Assembly (NCBI RefSeq): GCF_006715635.1
Contig: NZ_VFNP01000002.1
Span: 186,001 to 250,000, forward strand
Source: Streptomyces sp. SLBN-118
GTDB lineage: Bacteria > Actinomycetota > Actinomycetes > Streptomycetales > Streptomycetaceae
DNA length: 64,000 nt
Reading direction: 5' to 3'
In this document: positions 7,973 to 16,235 of the stretch, piece by piece
Layout: each line of letters starts with the position of its first letter
How positions within the stretch are numbered: position 1 is the first letter of the stretch
Notes under the pieces: model-generated
What the model was told of the DNA's origin: nothing
The model's database searches: none
Seen by the model: only the letters and a program-made list of their open reading frames with translations
Made by a program: the position numbers and the translations under genes

Positions 7973-8641
7973 ATGCCCGCCCACCATATTGACCGCCCGG
8001 CCGATCTCGACGTGGTCCGTGAGTCCTATGACCGCGTGGCCGACAACTACGCCCACATGGTGGTGACAACGGGAGTCGGCGACATCCGTCGCCATCCATG
8101 GCACAAGGCATCAATCGACGCCTTTGCCGACACGGTGAGCGGGCTTGGGCCTGTCCTCGACGTCGGCTGCGGACCCGGAACGGTGACCGCCTACCTTACC
8201 GAACGCGGACTCGACGTGTCCGGGGTCGATCTCTCTCCTCGCATGATCGAGAACGCGCGCCGTCTTCATCCGCGATGCCGCTTCAGCGTCGCCTCTGCCA
8301 CCGACCTGGACCTTGGCGAAGCTTCCCTCGGCGGCGTGCTCGGGTGGTGGTCACTGTTCAACCTCCCCCGTGACGTCCTTCCTCAGGTTCTCGCCCTGTT
8401 CGCGCGCGCCCTGAAGCCAGGCGGACATTTCATCACCGCAACACACGTCGGCGACGAAGACGCGGTACGCACCGAGGCCTACGGAGGTGTACCCGTTCGT
8501 TGGACGACACACAAATGGCGGCCGGAACAACTCGTGGACCTGATCGAGCAGGCTGGACTGCGCCCGGTCGCCGAACTTCGGCTCCCCCCGGAGGAGTACT
8601 GCGGGCCGGGTCTGGTCGTCATGGCCCAGCAACCCGGCTGA
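7973..8641 (+). CDS. Class I SAM-dependent methyltransferase
   Basis: Small-molecule methyltransferase of unknown substrate, 222 residues. The SAM-binding motif I is VLDVGCGPGTVTAYL, followed by GVDLSPRMIENAR (motif II), DLDLGEASLGGVLGWWSLFNL (motif post-II) and LFARALKPGGHF (motif III). The ATG at 7973 is preferred: it begins the conserved DVVRESYDRVADNYAHM helix region, whereas the frame open from 7853 would extend into the GyrB-like fragment. Divergent from the fragment and followed by a MerR regulator after about 240 bases; no operon is evident. Confidence 0.85.
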   Translation: MPAHHIDRPADLDVVRESYDRVADNYAHMVVTTGVGDIRRHPWHKASIDAFADTVSGLGPVLDVGCGPGTVTAYLTERGLDVSGVDLSPRMIENARRLHPRCRFSVASATDLDLGEASLGGVLGWWSLFNLPRDVLPQVLALFARALKPGGHFITATHVGDEDAVRTEAYGGVPVRWTTHKWRPEQLVDLIEQAGLRPVAELRLPPEEYCGPGLVVMAQQPG

Positions 8642-8842
8642 GAATCATGCATCGGAAGCGGCACAAGGTCCCATGCAGTGCAAGGCTCCTCCGGACTGTC
8701 GCGACGCCGATCGAAGGTGCTGCCTCTACGGGTCACAGGCGGGGCATGCCTACTGAACTACGACCACACACCGTTACCGGCTTGCTCCGGACTCGCCCGC
8801 CCCCTCACCCAAAGCCTCCGACACCCGTCCGCCAAGTAGCTT

Positions 8843-8870
8843 CTTGACCCTCACACCATGTCAGGCGGTC
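8843..8870. promoter_or_regulatory. Possible MerR-type promoter/operator
   Basis: An imperfect inverted repeat with TGACC and GGTCA ends spans the region just upstream of the MerR gene, and TTGACC can serve as a -35 box. MerR regulators typically bind such dyads in their own promoter. Weak by eye. Confidence 0.3.
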
Positions 8871-8884
8871 AGCTCGGAGACATC

Positions 8885-9706
8885 ATGTTCACCATCGGAG
8901 ACTTCGCCCGGCACGGCCGCGTCTCAGTCCGGATGCTGCGTCACTACGACGCGACCGGCCTGCTGCGCCCGGCTCGCGTCGACCCCGCCAGCGGCTACCG
9001 CTACTACACCGCCGCCCAGCTCGCCCGCCTCAACCGGATCATCGCGCTCAAGGACCTCGGCTTCACCCTCCAGCAGGTACAGGACATCGTGGACGAGAAG
9101 GTCAGCGCCGAGGAACTGCGTGGCATGCTGCGGCTGCGACGGGCCGAACTGGAGACCGCAATTGCTGCCGCAGGAGCACGGCTGGTCCAGGTCGAGGCGA
9201 GGCTCCGAGCGATCGAGAGCGAGGGGCACATGCCCACGAACGACGTCGTCATCAAGAGCGTCCCCACCGTCCGGGTGGCGGAGCTGACCGCAACGGCCGC
9301 GAGTTTCGGGCCCGAGGACATCGGCCCGGTCATCGGGCCGCTCTACGAGGAGCTGTTCCAGCGCCTGGAATCGGCAGGTATAACCCCCACCGGACCCGGC
9401 GTCGCCTACTACGAGGACGCCCCGGAGGGGGGCGGCAGGATCAGCGTCCACGCCGCCGTTCAGGTCTCCGCCCCCCTCCAGGACGGCGCCTTCCGAATCC
9501 TCGACCTGCCGTCCCTCGACCAAGCGGCAGCCATCGTGCACCGCGGCTCGATGGACACCGTGCTCCCCACCACCCAGACCCTGGCCCGCTGGATCGATGC
9601 CAACGGCTACCAGTCGGCCGGATACCCCCGCGAGATCAACCTGGAGTGCCCCGACAACCGCGACGAATGGGTGACGGAACTACAGGCACCGGTGACCCGA
9701 GCGTGA
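8885..9706 (+). CDS. MerR-family regulator with GyrI-like effector domain
   Basis: One-component sensor of the BmrR/BltR type that activates drug-efflux or detoxification genes on binding bulky lipophilic ligands. Residues 1-70 are the MerR winged helix (FTIGDFARHGRVSVRMLRHYD, then RYYTAAQLARLNRIIALKDLG); residues 75-115 form the dimerisation coiled coil; residues 120-273 are a GyrI-like ligand-binding domain ending AGYPREINLECP. The ATG at 8885 follows GGAG with five bases of spacing; a GTG/ATG further upstream lacks this. No efflux pump is adjacent, so its target is unknown. A second GyrI-domain regulator (AraC type) lies 1.2 kb away. Confidence 0.9.
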   Translation: MFTIGDFARHGRVSVRMLRHYDATGLLRPARVDPASGYRYYTAAQLARLNRIIALKDLGFTLQQVQDIVDEKVSAEELRGMLRLRRAELETAIAAAGARLVQVEARLRAIESEGHMPTNDVVIKSVPTVRVAELTATAASFGPEDIGPVIGPLYEELFQRLESAGITPTGPGVAYYEDAPEGGGRISVHAAVQVSAPLQDGAFRILDLPSLDQAAAIVHRGSMDTVLPTTQTLARWIDANGYQSAGYPREINLECPDNRDEWVTELQAPVTRA

Positions 9707-9864
9707 TCAAGCGCGCCCCAGCCTGACCACTGACGACGTCCGGGCAGCGGGCGCCCGCGGATGCGCACGGAAGGAAAGCAGTTCCCAGTCCACTGCGGCG
9801 TGCCCGCGCTGACCTGCATAGTCGGGACTCCACCGCCGGTCCAGGCGCTCTTGCATGACCTGCC

Positions 9865-10053
9865 TTAGTTCACCAGCCAGTTCGATCCTTGCGAGCCTGG
9901 GCCGCGGGCGGCGGGCCTCGGCCCGTGCCTGGGGGCGTGAGGCCGGCAGATGCCGCTGCGGGGATGCCGGTTGCGGCGCATCTGCCGACTGACCGTCGAC
10001 GGACTCCGTCCCAGCTCGGCGGCGATGGTCCAGACCGTTGCCTTCTCGTGTAT
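9865..10053 (-). pseudogene. IS30-family transposase helix-turn-helix remnant
   Basis: A 60-residue stretch (EKATVWTIAAELGRSPSTVS, RQMRRNRHP, then ICRPHAP) matches the N-terminal HTH of IS30 transposases, which read AELGRSPSTVSREIRRN. It has neither a start nor the DDE catalytic domain. It is a truncated relic; its stop lies in unrelated sequence. Confidence 0.6.
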
Positions 10054-10084
10054 CCCTCCGGGCGCTGCGCGCCGCGGTTCGGCA

Positions 10085-10688
10085 TCAGCGATCGCCGGTG
10101 ATCGGTTGCCGGTCGAAGCACACGTAGTTCGGGGCCGCGCTCGCGGCCTGCCGGCCCTTGATCTCCACACGTGCGCCGGCCTTGATGGCGTCATACACCC
10201 ACTTCCCGTCTTCCGGCGCGAGGGCGATGGCGCCGGGGCCGGAGTCGTGGCCGATACTGGCGAGACCGGCGGCGGGGTCCAGTGCGTTCCTGAGTAGCCG
10301 CTGGTGGTGGCTGCGGTCGGTGAAGGTGACGGACCACTGCCTGACGTCCACATACTTGGTCAACTGGGTGATCTTGTTGGGGGGCATTGTCGGGGTCGGG
10401 TACTTGGCAGTGTCTGTGACTGTCGTCTCGCCGATCGGGCATTGTCCTGCAGCCCGCCGATGCGGAACTTCCTGCCCTCGATGGTCAGTGTGTGGGCGTC
10501 CAGGTCGACCGTCGCCCGCTGGACGGGCGCCGGCGACGGGTGGGGCACGGACGTCGCAGGGGATGGGCCTGCTCGGTGAGGGAGCCGACGGCACCGGTGG
10601 TGACGGCGGTGATGGCGGCCGCAGCCAGCGCGGTGGTGGAGAGCGGAACGCGTCGGCCGCGGCGGCGACGTACTGCCTGGCTCCTCAC
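10085..10688 (-). pseudogene. Frameshifted exported protein of unknown function
   Basis: Three frames join into one plausible protein. A GTG start gives RRRRGRRVPLSTTALAAAAI, a signal-anchor-like segment. A second frame gives ATVDLDAHTLTIEGRKFRIGG. A third gives ITQLTKYVDVRQWSVTFTDR, ASIGHDSGPGAIALAPEDG and VYDAIKAGARVEIKGRQAAS to the stop. Codon use is Streptomyces-like in each piece. Two frameshifts (near 10560 and 10440) make it non-functional unless they are sequence errors. No family recognised. Confidence 0.5.
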
Positions 10689-10941
10689 CTGTGCCCCCGT
10701 GGCTGGGGCCGGGACCGCGCCGTGCGCGGCCAGGTCACGCAGCCCGGCAGACAGCTGCCCGACGCCGTACCGACAGTGTCGTCGATGCGCAGCTGGATGA
10801 TGGCCTGGAAGGGGAGGCCGGCGCCGCCGCGCCTGACCGGAGTCCGTGAACGACGGCGCCCAGGATGTGACTGAGCGCATCGGCCGGCCCGAAGACCAGC
10901 CGATGCGCTATTCACGCCTGCCCCGGTGGCTTGCCGCCTTG

Positions 10942-11808
10942 TCAGCCGTGCTCGGGCTCCACCGGGAGCCACAGTTCGGCGTCGGCCTCGGTCTTCTCCG
11001 GTGACAGGCGGGTGCGCAGGATCTCAGGGCCAGGGCGGCTGCGGTACGGGTTTGACGGGAACCACTCGATGAAGACGTCCCGCCACAGTTCCTGGATGGC
11101 CTGCGGCGCGGGCCCGGAGGTGGTGAAGACCGCCCAGGTTCCGGCCGGGACGGCCAACGTGGTTGTGCCCTCGGGAGCGGTTACGGAGGTAATCACGCCG
11201 TGGTAGTAGTCGAGTTCGGTGCCCTCGGCACGGCTGGGGTCCAGGTCGTCGCATACCGCGACGATGCCGTGCGGCTCCTGGTCCGACAGCTTCTCCAGGC
11301 GCTCCATGATCTGCGGGTCGATCCCGCGGACAAAGTCCATGAGCGCCTGGTTCGGCCCCGCATGCACCAGCGGTACCCTGGTCTTGAGCCCGACGACGGC
11401 GAAGTCCGCCTTGTCCACAACGCGGTATCGCATACTGCTACTCCCTTCGATGGTGAGGCGGAAGGCCATCCGGGACTGGGAGCTGAGCGCGGCGCCGGTA
11501 CGGCGGGCCTCGCCCGGTCCGATGCCGTGCATGGCACGGAACGCCCGCGCGAACGCCTCGCCGGAGCTGTAGCCACAGCGCACCGCGATCTCCAGCAGCG
11601 TCTCACGCCCCGCGAGTACTTCGGCGCCCGCGAGGGTGAGCCGACGTCGCCGGATGTACTCCGACAGCGGTATGCCGGCGAGCGCCGAGAACATCCGGCG
11701 CAGGTGGTACTCCGATGTGGCTGCGATGCGTGCCAGCTCGGCCACCTCGATGTCCTGGTCGAGATGGCGCTCGATGTGCTCCATAGCCTGGTTCAGCCGC
11801 TCCAGCAT
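10942..11808 (-). CDS. AraC-family regulator with GyrI-like effector domain
   Basis: Transcriptional activator of the Rob/SoxS-like class fused to a small-molecule binding domain. Residues 1-100 contain the double helix-turn-helix (EVAELARIAATSEYHLRRMF; CGYSSGEAFARAFRAMHGI). Residues 125-288 are a GyrI/effector domain (MRYRVVDKADFAVVGL; VPAGTWAVFTTSGPAP; WFPSNPYRSRPGPEI). It is full length. Likely ligand is a cationic or lipophilic compound, by family. The gene stands alone between an exported-protein relic and non-coding sequence; no efflux target is adjacent. Confidence 0.92.
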   Translation of the reverse strand: MLERLNQAMEHIERHLDQDIEVAELARIAATSEYHLRRMFSALAGIPLSEYIRRRRLTLAGAEVLAGRETLLEIAVRCGYSSGEAFARAFRAMHGIGPGEARRTGAALSSQSRMAFRLTIEGSSSMRYRVVDKADFAVVGLKTRVPLVHAGPNQALMDFVRGIDPQIMERLEKLSDQEPHGIVAVCDDLDPSRAEGTELDYYHGVITSVTAPEGTTTLAVPAGTWAVFTTSGPAPQAIQELWRDVFIEWFPSNPYRSRPGPEILRTRLSPEKTEADAELWLPVEPEHG

Positions 11809-12221
11809 GCCCGGTCTCCTTCCTGTTGACGATCACCACGCTAGGCAGCGCCCACCATGCCGGACCCGACATCTTGTGCCCGATCAAGTCGGGTGCACGA
11901 GGCAGCCCAGAAGGTCGAGGGCCAATGGTCGACCCGGCTCACTCTCCCTTTGAAGAGGGGCAGCCGGTTGCCCCGCCAGGTCACGCCCTGCGCTTACACG
12001 GGCCAACTCAACCGCTCAGAAGCCAACTGACGGGCTTAGTCGCACAGGAGCACTCACTCAACCCCGCTCGGTGAGAATCGCTCAGCCTTCGCTGCGACAG
12101 GTCAAGGAGTGTCCTGTCGCCCCGAACCTTGAGCAGTCTCACCGGAGTTTGGGCACAGGCGGCCCTGATCGCGTCGGCACGGACGCGTCGTGGCGGAAGC
12201 GCAGCTGAGGGTTGGCCACGG
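11809..12221. other. Intergenic region without recognised gene
   Basis: No convincing coding sequence on either strand. Codon-position bias is weak and no strong hairpin was seen. It contains the upstream region of the AraC-type regulator. Confidence 0.4.
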
Positions 12222-12647
12222 TCAGAGGGTGAGCAGCCGGACGACCAACACCGTCACCGTGCCCACTGTGAACATCGCCCCCAGCACGGTGAACAGCAGG
12301 TCGACCGCCCTCAGGTCCCAGCCTTCGATCGCAAACCGGTGTGGGGCTTCCGGATCGTATTGGACCACGACGTACGCCCCCACGCCGAAGTCGTTCCCGA
12401 CGACTGCGCGGCCGAACCTGGATGAGTACTCGCAGGTGCGCCCGTCCCGGGCGGTCCAGGCCGCAACCGGGTGGTAGAACGTGGCGCCTTCGTCGTCCCG
12501 CCTGACATCGTGGCGGACGATCCGAGCCTTGGCAGTGATACCTGTGCGGCGTAGAGCGCTGGCGTGGCGGACGCCGTACACGCCGAAGCTGAAGAAGACC
12601 GCGCCGATCGTCAGGGGGATGAGGGAGAAGAGCCATTCGCGTTCCAC
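12222..12647 (-). CDS. DUF3592-type membrane protein
   Basis: Two-helix membrane protein of unknown function, 141 residues. Segments: helix 1 (about residues 5-25, LFSLIPLTIGAVFFSFGVYG), an extracytoplasmic beta-rich domain (ITAKARIVRHDVRRDDEG; YHPVAAWTARDGRTCEYSS; GAYVVVQYDPEAPHRFAIEG) and helix 2 (about 115-138). This layout, with a V-x-Y-D-P-x-x-P motif, is typical of DUF3592. It lies downstream of, and in the same direction as, the secreted HAD phosphatase, separated by a strong terminator, so it is probably independently transcribed. Confidence 0.8.
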   Translation of the reverse strand: MEREWLFSLIPLTIGAVFFSFGVYGVRHASALRRTGITAKARIVRHDVRRDDEGATFYHPVAAWTARDGRTCEYSSRFGRAVVGNDFGVGAYVVVQYDPEAPHRFAIEGWDLRAVDLLFTVLGAMFTVGTVTVLVVRLLTL

Positions 12648-12838
12648 GTGTTACGTGACGCGTGCGCTGGGCCGTCGGTTGCCCTGCCCCGCTACCAGCT
12701 TGACAGCGCCAGGCGGCTTCAGAGGTCTGAACGTGCTACCGCGTTTCCGCAGCAAGCTAGACCTTGGCCCGACCCGAGCAGCAGCAAGCCCCTATCTGAC
12801 ACATCTCGTCCTGACGGAGTGCCAGGCCGGCATCGCAA

Positions 12839-12875
12839 GGCGCTGCGGCCGGGCTTACCGCCCGGCCGCAGCGCC
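12839..12875 (-). terminator. Strong hairpin terminator after the HAD phosphatase
   Basis: Perfect 16-bp inverted repeat (GGCGCTGCGGCCGGGC and its complement) with a 5-base TTACC loop, about 40 bases past the phosphatase stop. Confidence 0.85.
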
Positions 12876-12915
12876 GATGTTCGGGGTGGTGCTCAGCGTG
12901 AAGGGGTGCGCGCGC

Positions 12916-14034
12916 TCAGCCGCCGATCTCTGCAGGCTTGACGACGATCCAGTTGCGGTCGGCGTCGACGCGAACTCCCGCCTCCTTCTGCTCATCGACC
13001 CGCTTGGCCTTCTCCAACTGCAGCGCGTCGGTGTACTTCTGCTTGCGGTTGACCCACACCCTTTCACCGCCGGCCTGCACATCGGTGTCGAAGAGCATGA
13101 ACCAGTCACTGGGTGCGTCACCGGCGACGAGCACCGGCCGCTTGTAGTGGGCGATGTATTCCTTGATACCGGCGAGCTTGCCGACATACCAGGTGCCCGG
13201 GGTCCACAGGTAGGGCGTGACCTCCATCCCCATGTGCTTGCTCTTCGGGTACTCCGCGTCGAGGAAGTGCCCCTTCTCGATCTGCTTGCGTGCGGTGGTC
13301 AGTTCGCCGGTTGCGGGATCGCGCAGCAGTGTGGTGACACCGATGACGTTCTTCGGATCGATGCCGAGGCCGTAGGCAGGGTCGGAGACCACCATGCGTA
13401 CCAGCTCTTCATGAGCGGCGGTCATGACGTAGACAGTGATCCCGTGCTTGCGCAGTTCGTTGATGAGCTGGCGCTGGCCGGGGTAGATGCGTGGCGGGTT
13501 GACCGTACTGTGCACGGTTTCGTTGCCCTCGTAGTACGCGACCGGTATGGGCTTGCCGTAGGCGAAGAGGTCGTCGACATGGCCCTTGAGTGTCTCGAGG
13601 GTGAGCCCGGAGAAGACCTGCGCGACCCACGGGTAGCAGACCTTGTCGTCGATTTCGCACAGCCGCACGTAGTAGGAGTAGAGGCTCTCACCGTCGCGGA
13701 AGGGGATCAGTTTCAACGACGGATCGAGGTGGTCCCGGTCCAGCACGCCCTTCATCTCGAGGTAGGGCAGCAGTGATTCCTCGAGGTCGTAGCGCCAGAT
13801 GGTGTTGTCCGCGTCGAAGACGGCGTAGTCGCCGTGGTCGGAGAACTTGGAGATGAGTTTCTGCAGCCGCTTCTCCTGGGCGTGCGGCCAGGAGCTCAGG
13901 TCCGCGTGGCGGCTGCCCCCGGCGGCGCCCGCGGGACCGTCGGCGGCCTGTGCCAGCACGGGGCCGAGCGTCAGCGCAGCAACAGCGGTTACGGCGCTGA
14001 GGATGCTGACCAGAAAACGCCGGGCAGTGGGCAT
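12916..14034 (-). CDS. Secreted HAD-superfamily phosphatase (phosphorylcholine-phosphatase-like)
   Basis: Exported phosphohydrolase, 372 residues. Residues 1-31 form a Sec signal peptide (RR, hydrophobic core LVSILSAVTAVAALTLG, cleavage after AQA). HAD motif I is FDADNT (nucleophile Asp74, acid/base Asp76), followed by WRYDLEESLLPYLEMKGVL; motif II is the VYVMTAA region; motif IV is VAGDAPSDWFML. The YDLEE region recalls bacterial phosphorylcholine phosphatases, so a phosphomonoester such as phosphocholine is a reasonable substrate; this is inferred. The ATG at 14034 is preferred because it starts directly at the signal peptide. Monocistronic, with its own terminator. Confidence 0.85.
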   Translation of the reverse strand: MPTARRFLVSILSAVTAVAALTLGPVLAQAADGPAGAAGGSRHADLSSWPHAQEKRLQKLISKFSDHGDYAVFDADNTIWRYDLEESLLPYLEMKGVLDRDHLDPSLKLIPFRDGESLYSYYVRLCEIDDKVCYPWVAQVFSGLTLETLKGHVDDLFAYGKPIPVAYYEGNETVHSTVNPPRIYPGQRQLINELRKHGITVYVMTAAHEELVRMVVSDPAYGLGIDPKNVIGVTTLLRDPATGELTTARKQIEKGHFLDAEYPKSKHMGMEVTPYLWTPGTWYVGKLAGIKEYIAHYKRPVLVAGDAPSDWFMLFDTDVQAGGERVWVNRKQKYTDALQLEKAKRVDEQKEAGVRVDADRNWIVVKPAEIGG

Positions 14035-14388
14035 GGAACTACCGCCTCTCGGGGTCGGTTGCGGTTCCGCATTACGCAATGCCATGTGGCATGCGCAACG
14101 AGGGAAGCGGATCCGGGCGATGGGTGTCAAGAGTCAGGACGCCCCCTGATGCCCGCGGCTTGAAATGGGCTGCGTGGTGGCGGTGTGGCCGCGGGCCACC
14201 CGACTGCCTCTACCTGCGCACTTGGGGGCACCGACCGTCGCGAACATGCGAAGCGACCGGCAGCCGGCCGCCACGTGCTGATCTATCCCATGATCTGGGG
14301 CCTGCCAGGAAAGGCCCCCGGGACCGACCACCGTCGCGCCTTCCAGGTGGACCTGCACTGACTCACTGCATCACGCGCCGCGACCCAT
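14035..14388. other. Intergenic region without recognised gene
   Basis: Holds the promoter region of the secreted phosphatase and the 3' flank of the SnoaL-like gene. No supported coding sequence or clear hairpin. Confidence 0.4.
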
Positions 14389-14781
14389 TCAGCGGGCGCT
14401 GCCGAGGTTGCGGTCGGCGTCGGAGCCCTTGAGCATCAGGGTGGCCTCCTCGATGCGTTGGAAGCGGCCGTCGGGGGCGACGTCGGCGAAGACGTAGACC
14501 TCCATGCTGACGGTCGAGCCGTCCTTCTTCGTGATGTGGCAGGTGTGCCGGTCGGCGTACTTGTTGCCGTCGTACAGCTCCTCGTGCACTTCGACTTCGC
14601 CGCCGGCGACGAGCGTGCGCAGGTGGGCGATGTGGTCGAGGAACTGGGTTCGGTCGGCCCACTCGCCGTCCGTGCGCTGGCGGTAGTCGGGGGTGAAGTG
14701 GCGGTCGGCGGCCTCGTCCAGGGTGATCTCGTCATTGAGAAGCAGGTCGGTGAGTGCGGCCTTGATGCCGGTGCGGGTCAT
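14389..14781 (-). CDS. SnoaL-like NTF2-fold protein
   Basis: Small 130-residue alpha+beta cone protein of the SnoaL/ketosteroid-isomerase superfamily: a helical N-terminus (GIKAALTDLLLNDEITLDEA), HFTPDYRQRTDGEWADR, and beta strands VEVHEELYDGNKYADRHTCH and MEVYVFADVAPDGRFQRIEE. Such proteins act as small enzymes or binding domains; no catalytic residue can be assigned. It follows the alpha/beta hydrolase remnant by 65 bases on the same strand and may once have been its partner. Confidence 0.75.
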   Translation of the reverse strand: MTRTGIKAALTDLLLNDEITLDEAADRHFTPDYRQRTDGEWADRTQFLDHIAHLRTLVAGGEVEVHEELYDGNKYADRHTCHITKKDGSTVSMEVYVFADVAPDGRFQRIEEATLMLKGSDADRNLGSAR

Positions 14782-14846
14782 GAGAGTTCCTTACGTGCAG
14801 ATTCGAGTGAGACGGGATTCGTGGCGGTGCCTGGCGGCCCGGGAAT

Positions 14847-15629
14847 TCAGGCTGTCGTGGCGAAGGTGTCGTCGAGCCAGTCATAGATGCGGGCAAGGGA
14901 AAGGCGCATGGCTCCGGGGTGGCAGTGGGCGCCGGCGCCTTCTTCGGCGGTGAACACCATGAAGGTCTTGGGGCAGGTGAGGTGGTCGTAGAGCTGCTCG
15001 GGCTGGCCCTTGAAGAATTCATCCTCGGCGGCGTCGCAGACGAGGGTGGGGCACTGAATCTGTTCGGCGATGCCGTTGTCGAGGGTGTAGTCGAGGTAGG
15101 AGGCGCTGAAGGCGCGGGGGGTGTCGACGCCCATGACGTACATGCCGTGGTTGATCGCCCAGCGTGCAGTCGCGTCGTTGGCCATGATCTGCTCGAATGA
15201 GGCATCGAGTTCGGGGGCGGACTGCGCACGCAGGAACTGTTCGGCCGCCTTGCGGTCGCCCGGGATGTTGCGGACGGATATCTGGCCGAGGTCGTAGACG
15301 CCGTCGACGGCGATCAGCGCGGCGAGCCGGTGCTCGAAGGCAGCGGACCGCGGCGCGAGGATGCCGCCCATGCTGGAACCGAGCAGCGCGATACGGCCGT
15401 TGTCGACCTCGGGGAGGGTTTCCGCGAAGTCCACCACGGGAGTGATGACGTTCTCCCAGTCGGGGCGGAAGACCAGGCCCTCGCGGTGCCGCGGCCCGGG
15501 CTGTCCGGGGCCGTCGAAGACCAGCACGGTGTAGCCGCGTTCCACGGCCGCGAGCGCGCCGCTGAAGTGAAGTTCCTCGCCGCCGGCCATGTCGGCCAGG
15601 CGCTGATCGTGCCGCAGCACGGCCAGCAC
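14847..15629 (-). CDS. Alpha/beta hydrolase, 5'-truncated and fused to an IS5 remnant
   Basis: Carbon-carbon or ester hydrolase of the 2,6-dihydropseudooxynicotine hydrolase/FrsA-like group. Seen: FDGPGQPG oxyanion-region turn, nucleophile elbow GSSMGG, acid Asp in CDAAEDEFF, and catalytic His in GAGAHCHPGAMR. The homologous part starts only at EELHFSGALAAVERGYTVLV (15578). The preceding 17 residues (MLAVLRHDQRLADMAGG) are IS5 transposase sequence. Family members are usually ~370-400 residues, so the N-terminal cap region is missing. The open frame may still make protein, but activity is doubtful. Confidence 0.6.
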   Translation of the reverse strand: MLAVLRHDQRLADMAGGEELHFSGALAAVERGYTVLVFDGPGQPGPRHREGLVFRPDWENVITPVVDFAETLPEVDNGRIALLGSSMGGILAPRSAAFEHRLAALIAVDGVYDLGQISVRNIPGDRKAAEQFLRAQSAPELDASFEQIMANDATARWAINHGMYVMGVDTPRAFSASYLDYTLDNGIAEQIQCPTLVCDAAEDEFFKGQPEQLYDHLTCPKTFMVFTAEEGAGAHCHPGAMRLSLARIYDWLDDTFATTA

Positions 15630-15765
15630 GATGGTCGCGATCCTCCCCGGCCGACAGTGCCCGCCACCTGGACCGTATCAACCTCAGGTGGCCGCGCAGC
15701 AGATCGGCGAGGTGGTTCACGGTGCGCGTGGACAGCGGCAGGCGGCACTGGTAGACCAGGGACAC
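15579..15765 (-). pseudogene. IS5-family transposase N-terminal fragment
   Basis: A GTG start leads to YQCRLPLSTRTVNHLADLL and LRLIRSRWRALSAG, then after a one-base frameshift in a GGGG run IATIVLAVLRHDQRLADMAGG. This is the characteristic start of Streptomyces IS5-type transposases. It stops exactly at MAGG, where alpha/beta hydrolase sequence begins, marking a recombination junction. No terminal inverted repeat was identified. Confidence 0.65.
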
Positions 15766-15911
15766 GGTGTCCCCGGCATGCTTATTGGTTTTCGTCACAC
15801 AATTCCAACAGCCGCCGGGGGCACCTTGGTTACACCACGTGGTGATACGGCCCTGCCTCACCACCACGCGCACAGGGCAAGGCCAGTGGCATCCATCCCG
15901 GCCATGCGGAG

Positions 15912-16130
15912 CTACCGCGTTGGCGGGAATGGGTAGACGGAGACGTGCGAACGCGATTCGGCGGTGAATGTGGCGCCGGCCCAGTCCGCATGCCTGGTCT
16001 CCAGTTCGAAGCCGGCCAGCTGGGGCCACAAGGCGAGTTCGGCCGGCCAAATGCAGCGATGAGGGCTGAGGAACAACCGGGCCTGCTGGGTCTCATCGAA
16101 GCGGGATTTGTCTTGCAAGCCCAGAAGCAA
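15912..16130 (-). pseudogene. Methyltransferase C-terminal fragment
   Basis: About 65 residues (SRFDETQQARLFLSPHRCIW, PAELALWPQLAGFELETRHA, FTAESRSHVSVYPF) match the C-terminus of a class I methyltransferase. The intact relative at 52918-53658 ends RYAWPAELDLMARIAGLELE ... HISVWRKS. No SAM-binding half is present upstream, and the fragment lies between IS remnants. Confidence 0.6.
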
Positions 16131-16235
16131 CTTCTCAGAAGCCGTATCTCAACCGAACGTGATCCCTTGATTCCTACTGGTCAGGCATGGTTTTGCTCGG
16201 GGTGAGGGAGGCATGCGGCGTCTTGTGTCCGCTTC

